Assembly: GCA_030624545.1 (NCBI GenBank)
Contig: JAUXJX010000196.1
Coordinates: 1 to 5,019 of the forward strand
Origin: Bacteroidota bacterium
GTDB lineage: Bacteria; Zhuqueibacterota; JdFR-76; DREG01
Direction: 5' to 3'
Length of the DNA stretch: 5,019 nt
This document shows positions 1 to 5,019 of this stretch, piece after piece (the stretch's first letter is position 1; each line of letters starts with the position of its first letter). A program made the translations under genes and the position numbers. The notes beneath the pieces were generated by a model. It was not told where the DNA came from. It made no database searches and was given only the letters and a program-made list of their open reading frames with translations.

Positions 1-585
1 GTGAGTGTGTTGTGCGGCGCCCTCTTGTCTCGTATCCACCACTTCTCTCCAGATGATAAATTGAAAGTCGAGGCCCGGAAGCTGATCAATTACGTTGCGG
101 ACAAACAAACCGATTATGGCGCCTGGTATTACACACATCCTCCCGGAGCCCATCGCAAAACGCACGACAATTACCACACCGGCTATATTGTCGACGCTAT
201 TTTGGATTACACGAATTATACAGGGGATGATTCGTTCATTGAAAATTATAGGCAGGGATTGAAGTTCTACAAGGAAAACCTATTCTTGCCTAACGGGGCG
301 CCAAAATGGATGAATGATAAAATTTATCCATTGGACGTGCATGGCTCAGCCCAGGGGATTATTTCTTTTGTCAAGGCGAGCCAATTCGAAGACGCCTATG
401 AAGAAACTGCCTGGAAGATCGCGGAATGGGCGATCGAGAACATGCAGAACAGAAAGACAGGTTATTTCTATTATCAAAAATATCGATTTTACACAAAACG
501 ATTCACACTGATGCGTTGGTGCAATGCCTGGATGGCACGGGGATTAAGCTTATTATTAAGGAAATACCATGAGTGCAGTAGCTGA
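1..585 (+). CDS. Alpha/alpha-barrel polysaccharide-locus protein, 5' partial
   Basis: This is the C-terminal 194 residues of a protein that probably starts upstream of the window. The first codon is GTG, but no upstream sequence is visible and the first residues already read like the middle of a helical repeat. Visible motifs are YGAWYY (residues 39-44), HDNYHTGY (55-62), FLPNGAPKW (95-103), YPLDVHGSAQG (109-119) and MRWCNAWM (171-178). From memory, this pattern belongs to a family found in O-antigen and exopolysaccharide clusters that databases often misname delta-aminolevulinic acid dehydratase. There is no haem-pathway zinc or Schiff-base lysine signature here. Alternating amphipathic helices with aromatic and acidic residues between them suggest an alpha/alpha toroid like those of glycan-acting hydrolases, lyases and C5-epimerases. 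No signal peptide can be judged. The 3' end overlaps the methyltransferase gene by 17 bases, so the two are probably translationally coupled. Substrate unknown. Confidence 0.75.
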   Translation: MSVLCGALLSRIHHFSPDDKLKVEARKLINYVADKQTDYGAWYYTHPPGAHRKTHDNYHTGYIVDAILDYTNYTGDDSFIENYRQGLKFYKENLFLPNGAPKWMNDKIYPLDVHGSAQGIISFVKASQFEDAYEETAWKIAEWAIENMQNRKTGYFYYQKYRFYTKRFTLMRWCNAWMARGLSLLLRKYHECSS

Positions 586-1333
586 GCAAGCCTCCAAACA
601 GGAGGTCAAAGATTTTTGGAATAGAAATGTATGTCAAACTGAATTCATCAAGGCCGGTGAATTGGGCACGCGGGACTTTTTTGAGGAGGCCGTCAGAATT
701 CGATACAAATATCATTTCTATCTGCCCGAGTTATTCGATTGGATCGCCGGGAAGAAACCCAGCGGCGACTTGCTGGAAATCGGATGCAGCATGGGAACCG
801 ATCTGCTACAGTTCGCCAAAAGGGGAATGAAAGTCACCGGAATCGATTTAACAGAGGAGGGTATTGCGTTAGCAGAAAAGCGCTTTGCTCTTTATAATCT
901 GCCCGCCGACCTCAAGGTGGATGACGCTGAAAATCTTTCATTCGCCGACAACACCTTTGACGTGGTCTATTCCTTTGGCGTCCTTCATCATACACCCGAT
1001 ACGCAAAAATCGATTGATGAGATTTTGCGAGTCCTCAAGCCCACGGGACTGGCCGTGATTATGCTTTACAATCGCCGTTCATTCAATTATCTTGTTCACT
1101 GGTTGTTGAACGCACCCTTCGATGGCAGCCGAAAAGATAGGTGTCCCATCGAGCGAACCTACAGCAAAAATGAAGTTAACGAGATGTTTCGCAATTTTAG
1201 CAATGTGCACCTGGGAATTGAGTATTTCATGACCACGGGTTACGGGATTATCTGGGATTTGCTTCCCAAATCTCTTCATCGATCTCTCGGGCACATTTGG
1301 GGATGGCATATCGTAATCAAGGCGACTAAATGA
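569..1333 (+). CDS. Class I SAM-dependent methyltransferase
   Basis: This 254-residue protein has a Rossmann-type methyltransferase core. Motif I is LLEIGCSMGTD (residues 68-78), which binds SAM. The acidic residue at the end of strand 2 is D93 in GIDLT. D119 in VDDAENL would contact the adenine, as in the Methyltransf_11/25 families. The segment FDVVYSFGVLHHTPD (130-144) is the usual strand 4 and post-motif, and RVLKPTG (154-160) precedes strand 5. The N-terminal FWNRNVC (16-22) is typical of polysaccharide-locus members. The tail (226-250) is rich in Trp and Leu and may pack on the core or touch the membrane. The start ATG has AAGGAA at 558-563, five bases upstream, and lies inside the preceding gene. 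Neighbours suggest methylation of a sugar or lipid-linked intermediate in the cytoplasm. The acceptor (O- or N-methylation) cannot be read from sequence. A ubiquinone or menaquinone methyltransferase is less likely given the context. Confidence 0.9.
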   Translation: MSAVAEQASKQEVKDFWNRNVCQTEFIKAGELGTRDFFEEAVRIRYKYHFYLPELFDWIAGKKPSGDLLEIGCSMGTDLLQFAKRGMKVTGIDLTEEGIALAEKRFALYNLPADLKVDDAENLSFADNTFDVVYSFGVLHHTPDTQKSIDEILRVLKPTGLAVIMLYNRRSFNYLVHWLLNAPFDGSRKDRCPIERTYSKNEVNEMFRNFSNVHLGIEYFMTTGYGIIWDLLPKSLHRSLGHIWGWHIVIKATK

Positions 1334-1368
1334 AAAATCAGGAAGCTTTGTTGCTTGAAAAGGAATAA
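1330..1368 (+). other. Twelve-codon ORF overlapping the glycosyltransferase start
   Basis: An ATG at 1330 forms an ATGA overlap with the methyltransferase stop codon and opens a reading frame for MKNQEALLLEKE that ends at TAA 1366-1368. It is in a different frame from the glycosyltransferase and runs 14 bases past its TTG start. ATGA overlaps commonly mark coupled reinitiation, so this could be a leader ORF that carries ribosomes to the TTG. It could equally be the true start of the glycosyltransferase followed by a frameshift, or chance. No Shine-Dalgarno site is obvious directly upstream of this ATG. Confidence 0.25.
1340..1345 (+). promoter_or_regulatory. Shine-Dalgarno site for the TTG-started glycosyltransferase
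   Basis: The sequence AGGAAG lies nine bases before the TTG at 1355. It is the best purine-rich site between the methyltransferase stop and the first conserved glycosyltransferase residues. In that reading frame no ATG or GTG exists between the methyltransferase TGA (1331-1333) and the conserved N-terminus, so this site decides the start. Confidence 0.6.
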
Positions 1369-2680
1369 AAAAGTCCTGGTCATCACCTATTATTGGCCAC
1401 CTGCGGGTGGTCCGGGTGTACAGAGGATACTCAAATTTGTAAAATATCTTCCCAATTATGGCTGGCAACCCGTTGTCTTAACTGTCAAGAATGGTGACTT
1501 TGTTGCGCGAGACGATAGCCTTCTCTCAGACATACCTTCCGGCATCTCAATTCATAAGGTGGCCACGGTCGAATTTTACTCATTATATCGCCGGCTTACC
1601 GGCAAAAAACGTGATGATACCATCCCGATCGGTGCATTCATGAAGAGCGATAAGGACCATTGGAAAGATCGCTTGGCCAAATGGGTTCGCACGAATTTCT
1701 TTGTTCCAGATGGAAGAATCGGCTGGATTTTTCCCGCCATTCTGCGAGGAAACCGTCTCATTCGGAAGGAGAACATAAGCGCTGTTCTCAGCACCTCACC
1801 GCCCCAATCTCTGCAATTGTCGGCGATGTACATTGCGAAAGCGAATAAGATCCCCTGGGTGGCGGATTTCCGCGATCCCTGGACGGAAACCATTTTCTAT
1901 CAGGATCTAAATCGTCTAAAGTGGATGGAGAAGTTGGACTATCATCTTGAGAGAAAGGTCCTTAGCGCTGCGAATTCAGTTTTGACGGTGAGCGCTTCAA
2001 TAGCAAGAAGATTCAGAGAAAAGATCGATCATATAGCCTGTGACGTATTGCCAAATGGCTATGATGACTCAGATTTCGATCAGATTGGCACATCCCAATC
2101 TTATGAGAAGTTTCGGCTGGCCTTTGTTGGCAACCTCAAGTCAAACCAGAATCCTGACAACCTCTGGAGGTCTCTTGCAGATGTGATGGCGGATAACGCT
2201 GAATTTCGAAGCGACTTTAACCTGCAGCTAACCGGAAGGATCGATGAAGCAGTGGAAAGAAAACTCGAAGAACATGGTTTGCTTTCACACACTAAAATTG
2301 AAGATTACGTTCCCCATACGAAGGCGGTCAAGAAGATGAAAGAAGCGACTGTGCTCCTTTATGTTATTCCGGATGCGCCGGAAAACCTTGGAGTTCTGAC
2401 CGGAAAGTTGTTTGAGTACCTGGCTTCCGGTCGCCCGTTTCTTTCCATTGGCCCGGTCGCTGGGGATGCCGCCTCCATCCTGCAAGAAGCGGGTGCAGGC
2501 CCGATGTACTCTCCGGACAACTACGATGGCATCAGGGGTCGAATAAGAGACCTTTACCGGCTTTGGAAAATCGGGCAATTACACAATAACTGCCCTGATA
2601 CCGACAAGGTAAAACAGTACGAGCGGAAGCTACTTACTGAAAAATTAGCGAATATCTTAAATCAGGTCACCGGATCGTAA
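1355..2680 (+). CDS. GT4-like glycosyltransferase (GT-B fold)
   Basis: This 441-residue cytoplasmic enzyme should transfer a sugar from a nucleotide donor to a growing glycan or lipid-linked acceptor. The N-terminal half carries VLVITYYWPPAGGPGVQR (residues 7-24), the glycine-rich first loop typical of this GT4-like subfamily. It is followed by STSPPQS (146-152) and ADFRDPW (170-176). The linker PNGYDDSDF (233-241) marks the switch to the C-terminal domain. There, FVGNL (257-261) starts the second Rossmann domain and GKLFEYLASGRPF (350-362) holds the donor-binding acidic region. The length is normal for the family. The start is taken as TTG 1355, because the conserved N-terminus begins six residues later and AGGAAG stands nine bases upstream. 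The gene follows the methyltransferase by 21 bases in the same frame and precedes the propeller gene by one base, so it is in the same transcript. Donor sugar, linkage and acceptor are unknown. No transmembrane segment is evident. Confidence 0.9.
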   Translation: MKRNKKVLVITYYWPPAGGPGVQRILKFVKYLPNYGWQPVVLTVKNGDFVARDDSLLSDIPSGISIHKVATVEFYSLYRRLTGKKRDDTIPIGAFMKSDKDHWKDRLAKWVRTNFFVPDGRIGWIFPAILRGNRLIRKENISAVLSTSPPQSLQLSAMYIAKANKIPWVADFRDPWTETIFYQDLNRLKWMEKLDYHLERKVLSAANSVLTVSASIARRFREKIDHIACDVLPNGYDDSDFDQIGTSQSYEKFRLAFVGNLKSNQNPDNLWRSLADVMADNAEFRSDFNLQLTGRIDEAVERKLEEHGLLSHTKIEDYVPHTKAVKKMKEATVLLYVIPDAPENLGVLTGKLFEYLASGRPFLSIGPVAGDAASILQEAGAGPMYSPDNYDGIRGRIRDLYRLWKIGQLHNNCPDTDKVKQYERKLLTEKLANILNQVTGS

Positions 2681-2681
2681 G

Positions 2682-3821
2682 ATGAAATCGATGCGATTTG
2701 ATGTGAGTCAGTTTCGAGAAGATGCCGGGCATTTTCCTCGCACCGAGCTTCTGTTGGCCGTCAAGAGCTTCGACTTGCAGGCGATTCAGAAAAGATATCT
2801 TGACTCTCGCTCGAGAAGCAAGACCGGCAGTGTTGAGCGCCGCCATCCAACCCAGGGCGGGGTAGTGCACATCATTGTTGATAATGGAAAGATTGCCCAG
2901 AACAAAGTTATTGCGACCTTAACCGAACCGCGCGGCGTCGATTTCACAAAAGGCTATGCCGCGGTGTCATCCGAGGACAAAGTCTTTCTCTTCCAAATTG
3001 GTGAGAATCATCCCAACGTAATAGAACACCCGTGGCTGTCTTATATCCACACCGTAAGATTTAATAAAGACAGCTCTCGAGTTTTGGTCACCTCGTCCGG
3101 GTTGGATACGATTTTGGAATTTGACACATCATCGGGCGAATGCTTATGGGAATGGTTTGCCTGGGATCATGGCATAAACGAAGGAAAAAATCCGCGGTCC
3201 AACGAATCTTTTACCTTGACGCGACACGCAGAAGAAGCATCTCGAATTGAGGAAATGGGGAAAAAGGTTCTGTTGATTTCTGATCCACGAAAGCAGGCAA
3301 TTCCAACGGCGCTCCGGGCAGCTTTCATCAACACAGCCGAATATGATGGAAATGGGGGAATATTGGCTACTTTGTTTCATGCCGGGGAGGTGATTGTGAT
3401 CTCCACAGCCGATTGCTCCTGGCGCAGGATAATCGATGGGTTAAACAAGCCTCATGGTGGGATGATTTACGAAGACGGCTATATGGTTACGGACACAGGG
3501 GGCGGCAGGATGGTGTTTATGACAGAAGAGGAATGTCTTTCTTACGATTATTCAAAACTGCCTGGAAAATCGGGACTTCTTGAGAAACTCGAATGGCTGC
3601 AAACCAGTCGGCATCGATATCAAATGATTGCGACAATTGATTCTAACCGACATTCCTTGATATTTTTGGACACTCAGGCAAAAAAGAGGACTCAAGTTGA
3701 ATACGATCCCAATTGGGCGATTCAAGAATTGGCTTTTCTGGACGACGCTTCTCGGCCAATGCTGTCAGCTATGGAGAGTTGGTTTGAAAAAAATATCAAT
3801 GAATCGGACCGCAACACCTAG
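2682..3821 (+). CDS. Predicted beta-propeller protein, function unknown
   Basis: I do not recognise a named family for this 379-residue protein. It has repeated strand-turn-strand blocks typical of beta-propellers: residues 60-67, 78-106 (EPRGVDF then VFLFQI), 117-158 (IHTVRFNKDSSRVLVTS then ILEFDTSSGECLWEW), 207-241, 253-280 (KPHGGMIYEDGYMVTD) and 311-335. Five to seven blades seem possible. LWEWFAWDHG (155-164) resembles the turn seen in arylsulfotransferase-like and PQQ-like propellers, but no catalytic assignment follows. H123 and H258 lie at equivalent blade-entry positions and might line the central channel. There is no signal peptide or membrane helix, so it is probably cytoplasmic. 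The stop of the glycosyltransferase is one base before its ATG, which indicates coupling. A second in-frame ATG at 2691 (Met4) is an alternative start, and neither has a strong Shine-Dalgarno site. It could be a binding or scaffold protein, a sugar-modifying enzyme or a transferase. Confidence 0.75.
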   Translation: MKSMRFDVSQFREDAGHFPRTELLLAVKSFDLQAIQKRYLDSRSRSKTGSVERRHPTQGGVVHIIVDNGKIAQNKVIATLTEPRGVDFTKGYAAVSSEDKVFLFQIGENHPNVIEHPWLSYIHTVRFNKDSSRVLVTSSGLDTILEFDTSSGECLWEWFAWDHGINEGKNPRSNESFTLTRHAEEASRIEEMGKKVLLISDPRKQAIPTALRAAFINTAEYDGNGGILATLFHAGEVIVISTADCSWRRIIDGLNKPHGGMIYEDGYMVTDTGGGRMVFMTEEECLSYDYSKLPGKSGLLEKLEWLQTSRHRYQMIATIDSNRHSLIFLDTQAKKRTQVEYDPNWAIQELAFLDDASRPMLSAMESWFEKNINESDRNT

Positions 3822-3909
3822 CGAAGACTCGTGCCGATGTCGAATAATGTTTGTCATTTCACACGGTCTCGTCCTAAGCAGGAATCTACATGGCCTCCGA
3901 ATCCGATGA
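3799..3909 (+). pseudogene. Possible 5' remnant of a lost polysaccharide gene
   Basis: An ORF of 36 codons begins inside the 3' end of the propeller gene and ends at TGA 3907-3909. Its core, IMFVISHGLVLSRNL (residues 16-30; second Met at 3847), looks like the first beta-strand and glycine loop of a Rossmann-fold glycosyltransferase or sugar epimerase. Some polysaccharide-locus proteins start with a similar 'ILFVISHG..RNLL' pattern, as I remember it. Nothing like the rest of such a protein follows in any frame before the deacetylase at 3945. If real, most of a gene has been deleted here. Chance is a serious alternative for so short a stretch, and no good ribosome binding site precedes either ATG. 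Confidence 0.25.
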
Positions 3910-3944
3910 CTAATTTCAACTATGGTTAGATAGGACTAACGCAC

Positions 3945-4583
3945 ATGGACAAATTACCATTCAATAAGATCTTGGCTTTGTCTCCCCACACAGACGACAT
4001 CGAATTCGGCTGCGGGGGAACAATTCATCGATTGATTCAACAGGGAGCGAAAATCTGCACAGCTGTTTTTTCGCTATGCGAGGAATCGGTACCCAAAGGT
4101 TATCCAAAGGATATATTGCTAAAGGAAATGTATCAGGCTGCTGTGAAGCTCAATATTCCAAAAGACAATATAGCCGTCTATAGCTACCCGGTCCGCAGAT
4201 TTCCGGAGCATCGACAGGATATATTGGAGGACCTGGTAAAGCTGAATCGCAAACTCAAGCCGGATCTGGTACTCACCTCGTCCAGCTTCGATCGGCACCA
4301 AGATCACCAGGTCATGTGCCAGGAGAGCATTCGAGCATTTCGAGATCAGACAATTCTCGCATATGAACTTCCCTGGAACAGCCCCGAATTTCATGCACAG
4401 GCACTCATTAGCTTAAAGCGGAAAAATCTCGACGCCAAGTTAGATGCAATCAAGTGCTACCAATCCCAGGAGTTTAGGCACTTTTCCGAGCCGGATTTTT
4501 TTCTGAATCTTGCCACATTACGCGGATTGCTCAACAAGTCTGAATTGGCAGAAGCGTTTGAGGTAATTCGGTTGAGTTTGTGA
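3945..4583 (+). CDS. PIG-L/LmbE-family zinc-dependent N-deacetylase
   Basis: This 212-residue protein should hydrolyse the acetyl group from an N-acetylated sugar or similar amide. The N-terminal motif SPHTDDIEFGCGGT (residues 13-26) is the family's HxDD signature. By analogy with MshB, H15 and D18 are zinc ligands and D17 is the general base. The second zinc motif is FDRHQDH (115-121), with H121 the expected third ligand. PDLVLTSS (106-113) is the strand before it. YQSQ (172-175) near the C-terminus also fits the family. The length is typical for a single-domain member, and there is no signal peptide. The ATG has AGGA at 3932-3935, nine bases upstream. It lies 123 bases after the propeller gene and probably belongs to the same locus, though the gap leaves room for its own promoter. 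In this context a nucleotide- or lipid-linked HexNAc is the likely substrate. Deacetylation in mycothiol or bacillithiol synthesis is less likely. Confidence 0.9.
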   Translation: MDKLPFNKILALSPHTDDIEFGCGGTIHRLIQQGAKICTAVFSLCEESVPKGYPKDILLKEMYQAAVKLNIPKDNIAVYSYPVRRFPEHRQDILEDLVKLNRKLKPDLVLTSSSFDRHQDHQVMCQESIRAFRDQTILAYELPWNSPEFHAQALISLKRKNLDAKLDAIKCYQSQEFRHFSEPDFFLNLATLRGLLNKSELAEAFEVIRLSL

Positions 4584-4592
4584 TAATTTGAC

Positions 4593-4619
4593 GGGAAGCC
4601 AGCCGGTGTTACCCCTTTT
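4593..4619 (+). terminator. Possible rho-independent terminator after the deacetylase
   Basis: Ten bases past the deacetylase stop, GGGAAGCC (4593-4600) can pair with GGTGTTACCC (4605-4614) around the loop AGCC, with two single-base bulges and one G-T pair. A short run of four T follows at 4616-4619. The bulges and the short T run make it a weak candidate. Confidence 0.35.
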
Positions 4620-4635
4620 AGAGTCGAAGGGCGGA

Positions 4636-4708
4636 ATCACTCACTTGTGAGAAAAAGCGCTTTTAAGCGTGGTGTTCTTTTTGAGAATTTGTCACTGGTT
4701 TGAGTGAT
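4636..4708. repeat. Inverted repeat ATCACTCA / TGAGTGAT
   Basis: ATCACTCA at 4636-4643 is the exact reverse complement of TGAGTGAT at 4701-4708, with 57 bases between them. Inside the left arm, CTCAC-TT-GTGAG (4640-4651) is itself a perfect dyad. The arms bracket the candidate terminator at 4652-4682. TCACTTGT at 4641-4648 recurs directly at 4729-4736. Confidence 0.6.
4652..4682. terminator. Candidate bidirectional terminator between convergent genes
   Basis: The core CGCTTTTAAGCG (4658-4669) folds into a short stem-loop. It is flanked by AAAAAG (4652-4657) on the left and CTTTTT (4677-4682) on the right, which can extend the stem across a seven-base bulge. Read on the - strand, the hairpin is followed directly by CTTTTT, as expected for a terminator of the YfhO gene. 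Read on the + strand, the T run comes seven bases after the core, which would serve the polysaccharide operon less well. The GC stem is only four or five pairs, so strength is uncertain. Confidence 0.45.
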
Positions 4709-4721
4709 CCCCTAATTCTCA
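4682..4721. repeat. Inverted repeat TGAGAATT / AATTCTCA with inner hairpin
   Basis: TGAGAATT (4682-4689) and AATTCTCA (4714-4721) are perfect reverse complements. Between them TCACT (4692-4696) and AGTGA (4703-4707) pair around GGTTTG. The right arm covers the last codons of the YfhO gene and one base of its stop codon. No T run follows on either strand, so this looks more like an mRNA 3'-end stabilising structure or part of a compound terminator than a standalone terminator. Confidence 0.55.
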
Positions 4722-5019
4722 GTTCGGTTCACTTGTCTCTCCCGTTTCCCCTTAATAAACTCTCTATAGAGCAGAAATAACAAACCGCCGTAAACGATCA
4801 AAATCCCGACAAAAGACACTCGAATTCCTGCGTAATAGGTATTCGGTTTGAACTCAAAAGTGATGGTATGCTCTCCTGCCGGGACCACCACCGAACGCAG
4901 CAGATGGTTGGTTTTATAGATACTTAGCTCGTCGCCATTCTCCATGAACGCCCTCCACCCCTTCGGATAATAGATTTCCGACAGGACCATAAGCGATTTC
5001 TTATCGGTATAAACCTCCA
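4712..5019 (-). CDS. YfhO-family membrane protein, C-terminal part
   Basis: The reading frame enters from the right edge and continues to TAG at 4714-4712, so only about the last 102 residues are visible and the Met at 4990 is internal. The stretch from LVLS-like residues through IYYPKGWRAF, then YKTNHLLRSVVVPAGEHTITFEF, is the characteristic extracytoplasmic C-terminal block of YfhO-type proteins (Pfam 'bacterial membrane protein YfhO'). It is followed by a final transmembrane helix (about VSFVGILIVYGGLLFLLY) and a short basic tail rich in Lys, Arg and Glu, expected in the cytoplasm. The family is a large multi-pass GT-C-like protein. Characterised Firmicute members take part in adding sugars to cell-surface polymers using lipid-linked donors. 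A role in glycan transfer here is inferred from family only. It is transcribed convergently with the polysaccharide genes, so it is not in their operon. Confidence 0.85.
   Translation of the reverse strand, partial: EVYTDKKSLMVLSEIYYPKGWRAFMENGDELSIYKTNHLLRSVVVPAGEHTITFEFKPNTYYAGIRVSFVGILIVYGGLLFLLYREFIKGKRERQVNRTEN

Noticed and set aside
1..3. GTG at the first base as the true start of the first gene
   Set aside because: The window edge coincides with it, no upstream ribosome site can be seen, and the family pattern implies more N-terminal sequence. It is treated as 5' partial.
1079..1468. Long - strand ORF of 129 codons across the methyltransferase/glycosyltransferase junction
   Set aside because: It lies antisense to two well-supported genes, has no recognisable motif, and reads as a shadow of their codon pattern.
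2285..2578. - strand ORF of 97 codons inside the glycosyltransferase
   Set aside because: It is antisense to the conserved C-terminal domain, with no family motif or ribosome site.
3851..3880. TTGTCA as a -35 box for a separate deacetylase promoter
   Set aside because: One mismatch to TTGACA, but no acceptable -10 box 16-18 bases further on (CCTAAG is poor), so no promoter is claimed.
4119..4394. - strand ORF of 91 codons inside the deacetylase
   Set aside because: It is antisense to a gene with complete zinc motifs. The composition looks like a shadow.
4653..4664. AAAAGCGCTTTT palindrome as a repressor operator
   Set aside because: It lies between the 3' ends of convergent genes, with no promoter nearby. 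A terminator role fits better.
1..5019. CRISPR array, insertion sequence, tRNA, riboswitch or phage genes
   Set aside because: No regularly spaced repeats, transposase motifs, terminal inverted repeats flanking a gene, or cloverleaf-like segments were seen.

Overview
The window looks like the end of a surface-polysaccharide (O-antigen, capsule or exopolysaccharide) biosynthesis cluster from a free-living bacterium. By eye the base composition is in the mid-40s % G+C. Several starts have recognisable AGGA-type Shine-Dalgarno sites. The genes are tightly packed on the + strand. A YfhO-type membrane protein converges on the cluster from the - strand. Nothing in the sequence fixes the phylum. A Gram-negative environmental lineage fits the gene set, but this is inference.

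Layout. Positions 1-585 hold the 3' part of an alpha/alpha-barrel protein of a family common in polysaccharide loci and often misnamed 'delta-aminolevulinic acid dehydratase'. It overlaps by 17 bases a class I SAM-dependent methyltransferase (569-1333). After 21 bases comes a GT4-like glycosyltransferase that probably starts at TTG (1355-2680). One base later comes a predicted cytoplasmic beta-propeller protein of unknown function (2682-3821). A 123-base gap follows and may carry a short 5' remnant of another gene (3799-3909). Next is a PIG-L/LmbE-type zinc deacetylase (3945-4583). The 128 bases from 4584 to 4711 are crowded with inverted repeats and probably hold transcription terminators for both directions. 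From 4712 to the right edge runs the 3' end of a YfhO-family membrane protein on the - strand.

How the genes may work together. The spacing of the first four genes indicates one transcript. The glycosyltransferase would add a sugar to a lipid-linked or nucleotide-activated intermediate. The methyltransferase and the deacetylase would decorate it, with O- or N-methylation and removal of an N-acetyl group respectively. The alpha/alpha-barrel protein may act on the glycan too. The propeller is the least explained member. No tRNA, rRNA, CRISPR array, insertion sequence or phage gene was seen. The most interesting points are the propeller, the possible gene remnant at 3799-3909, the TTG start with its overlapping 12-codon ORF, and the nested inverted repeats at 4636-4721.
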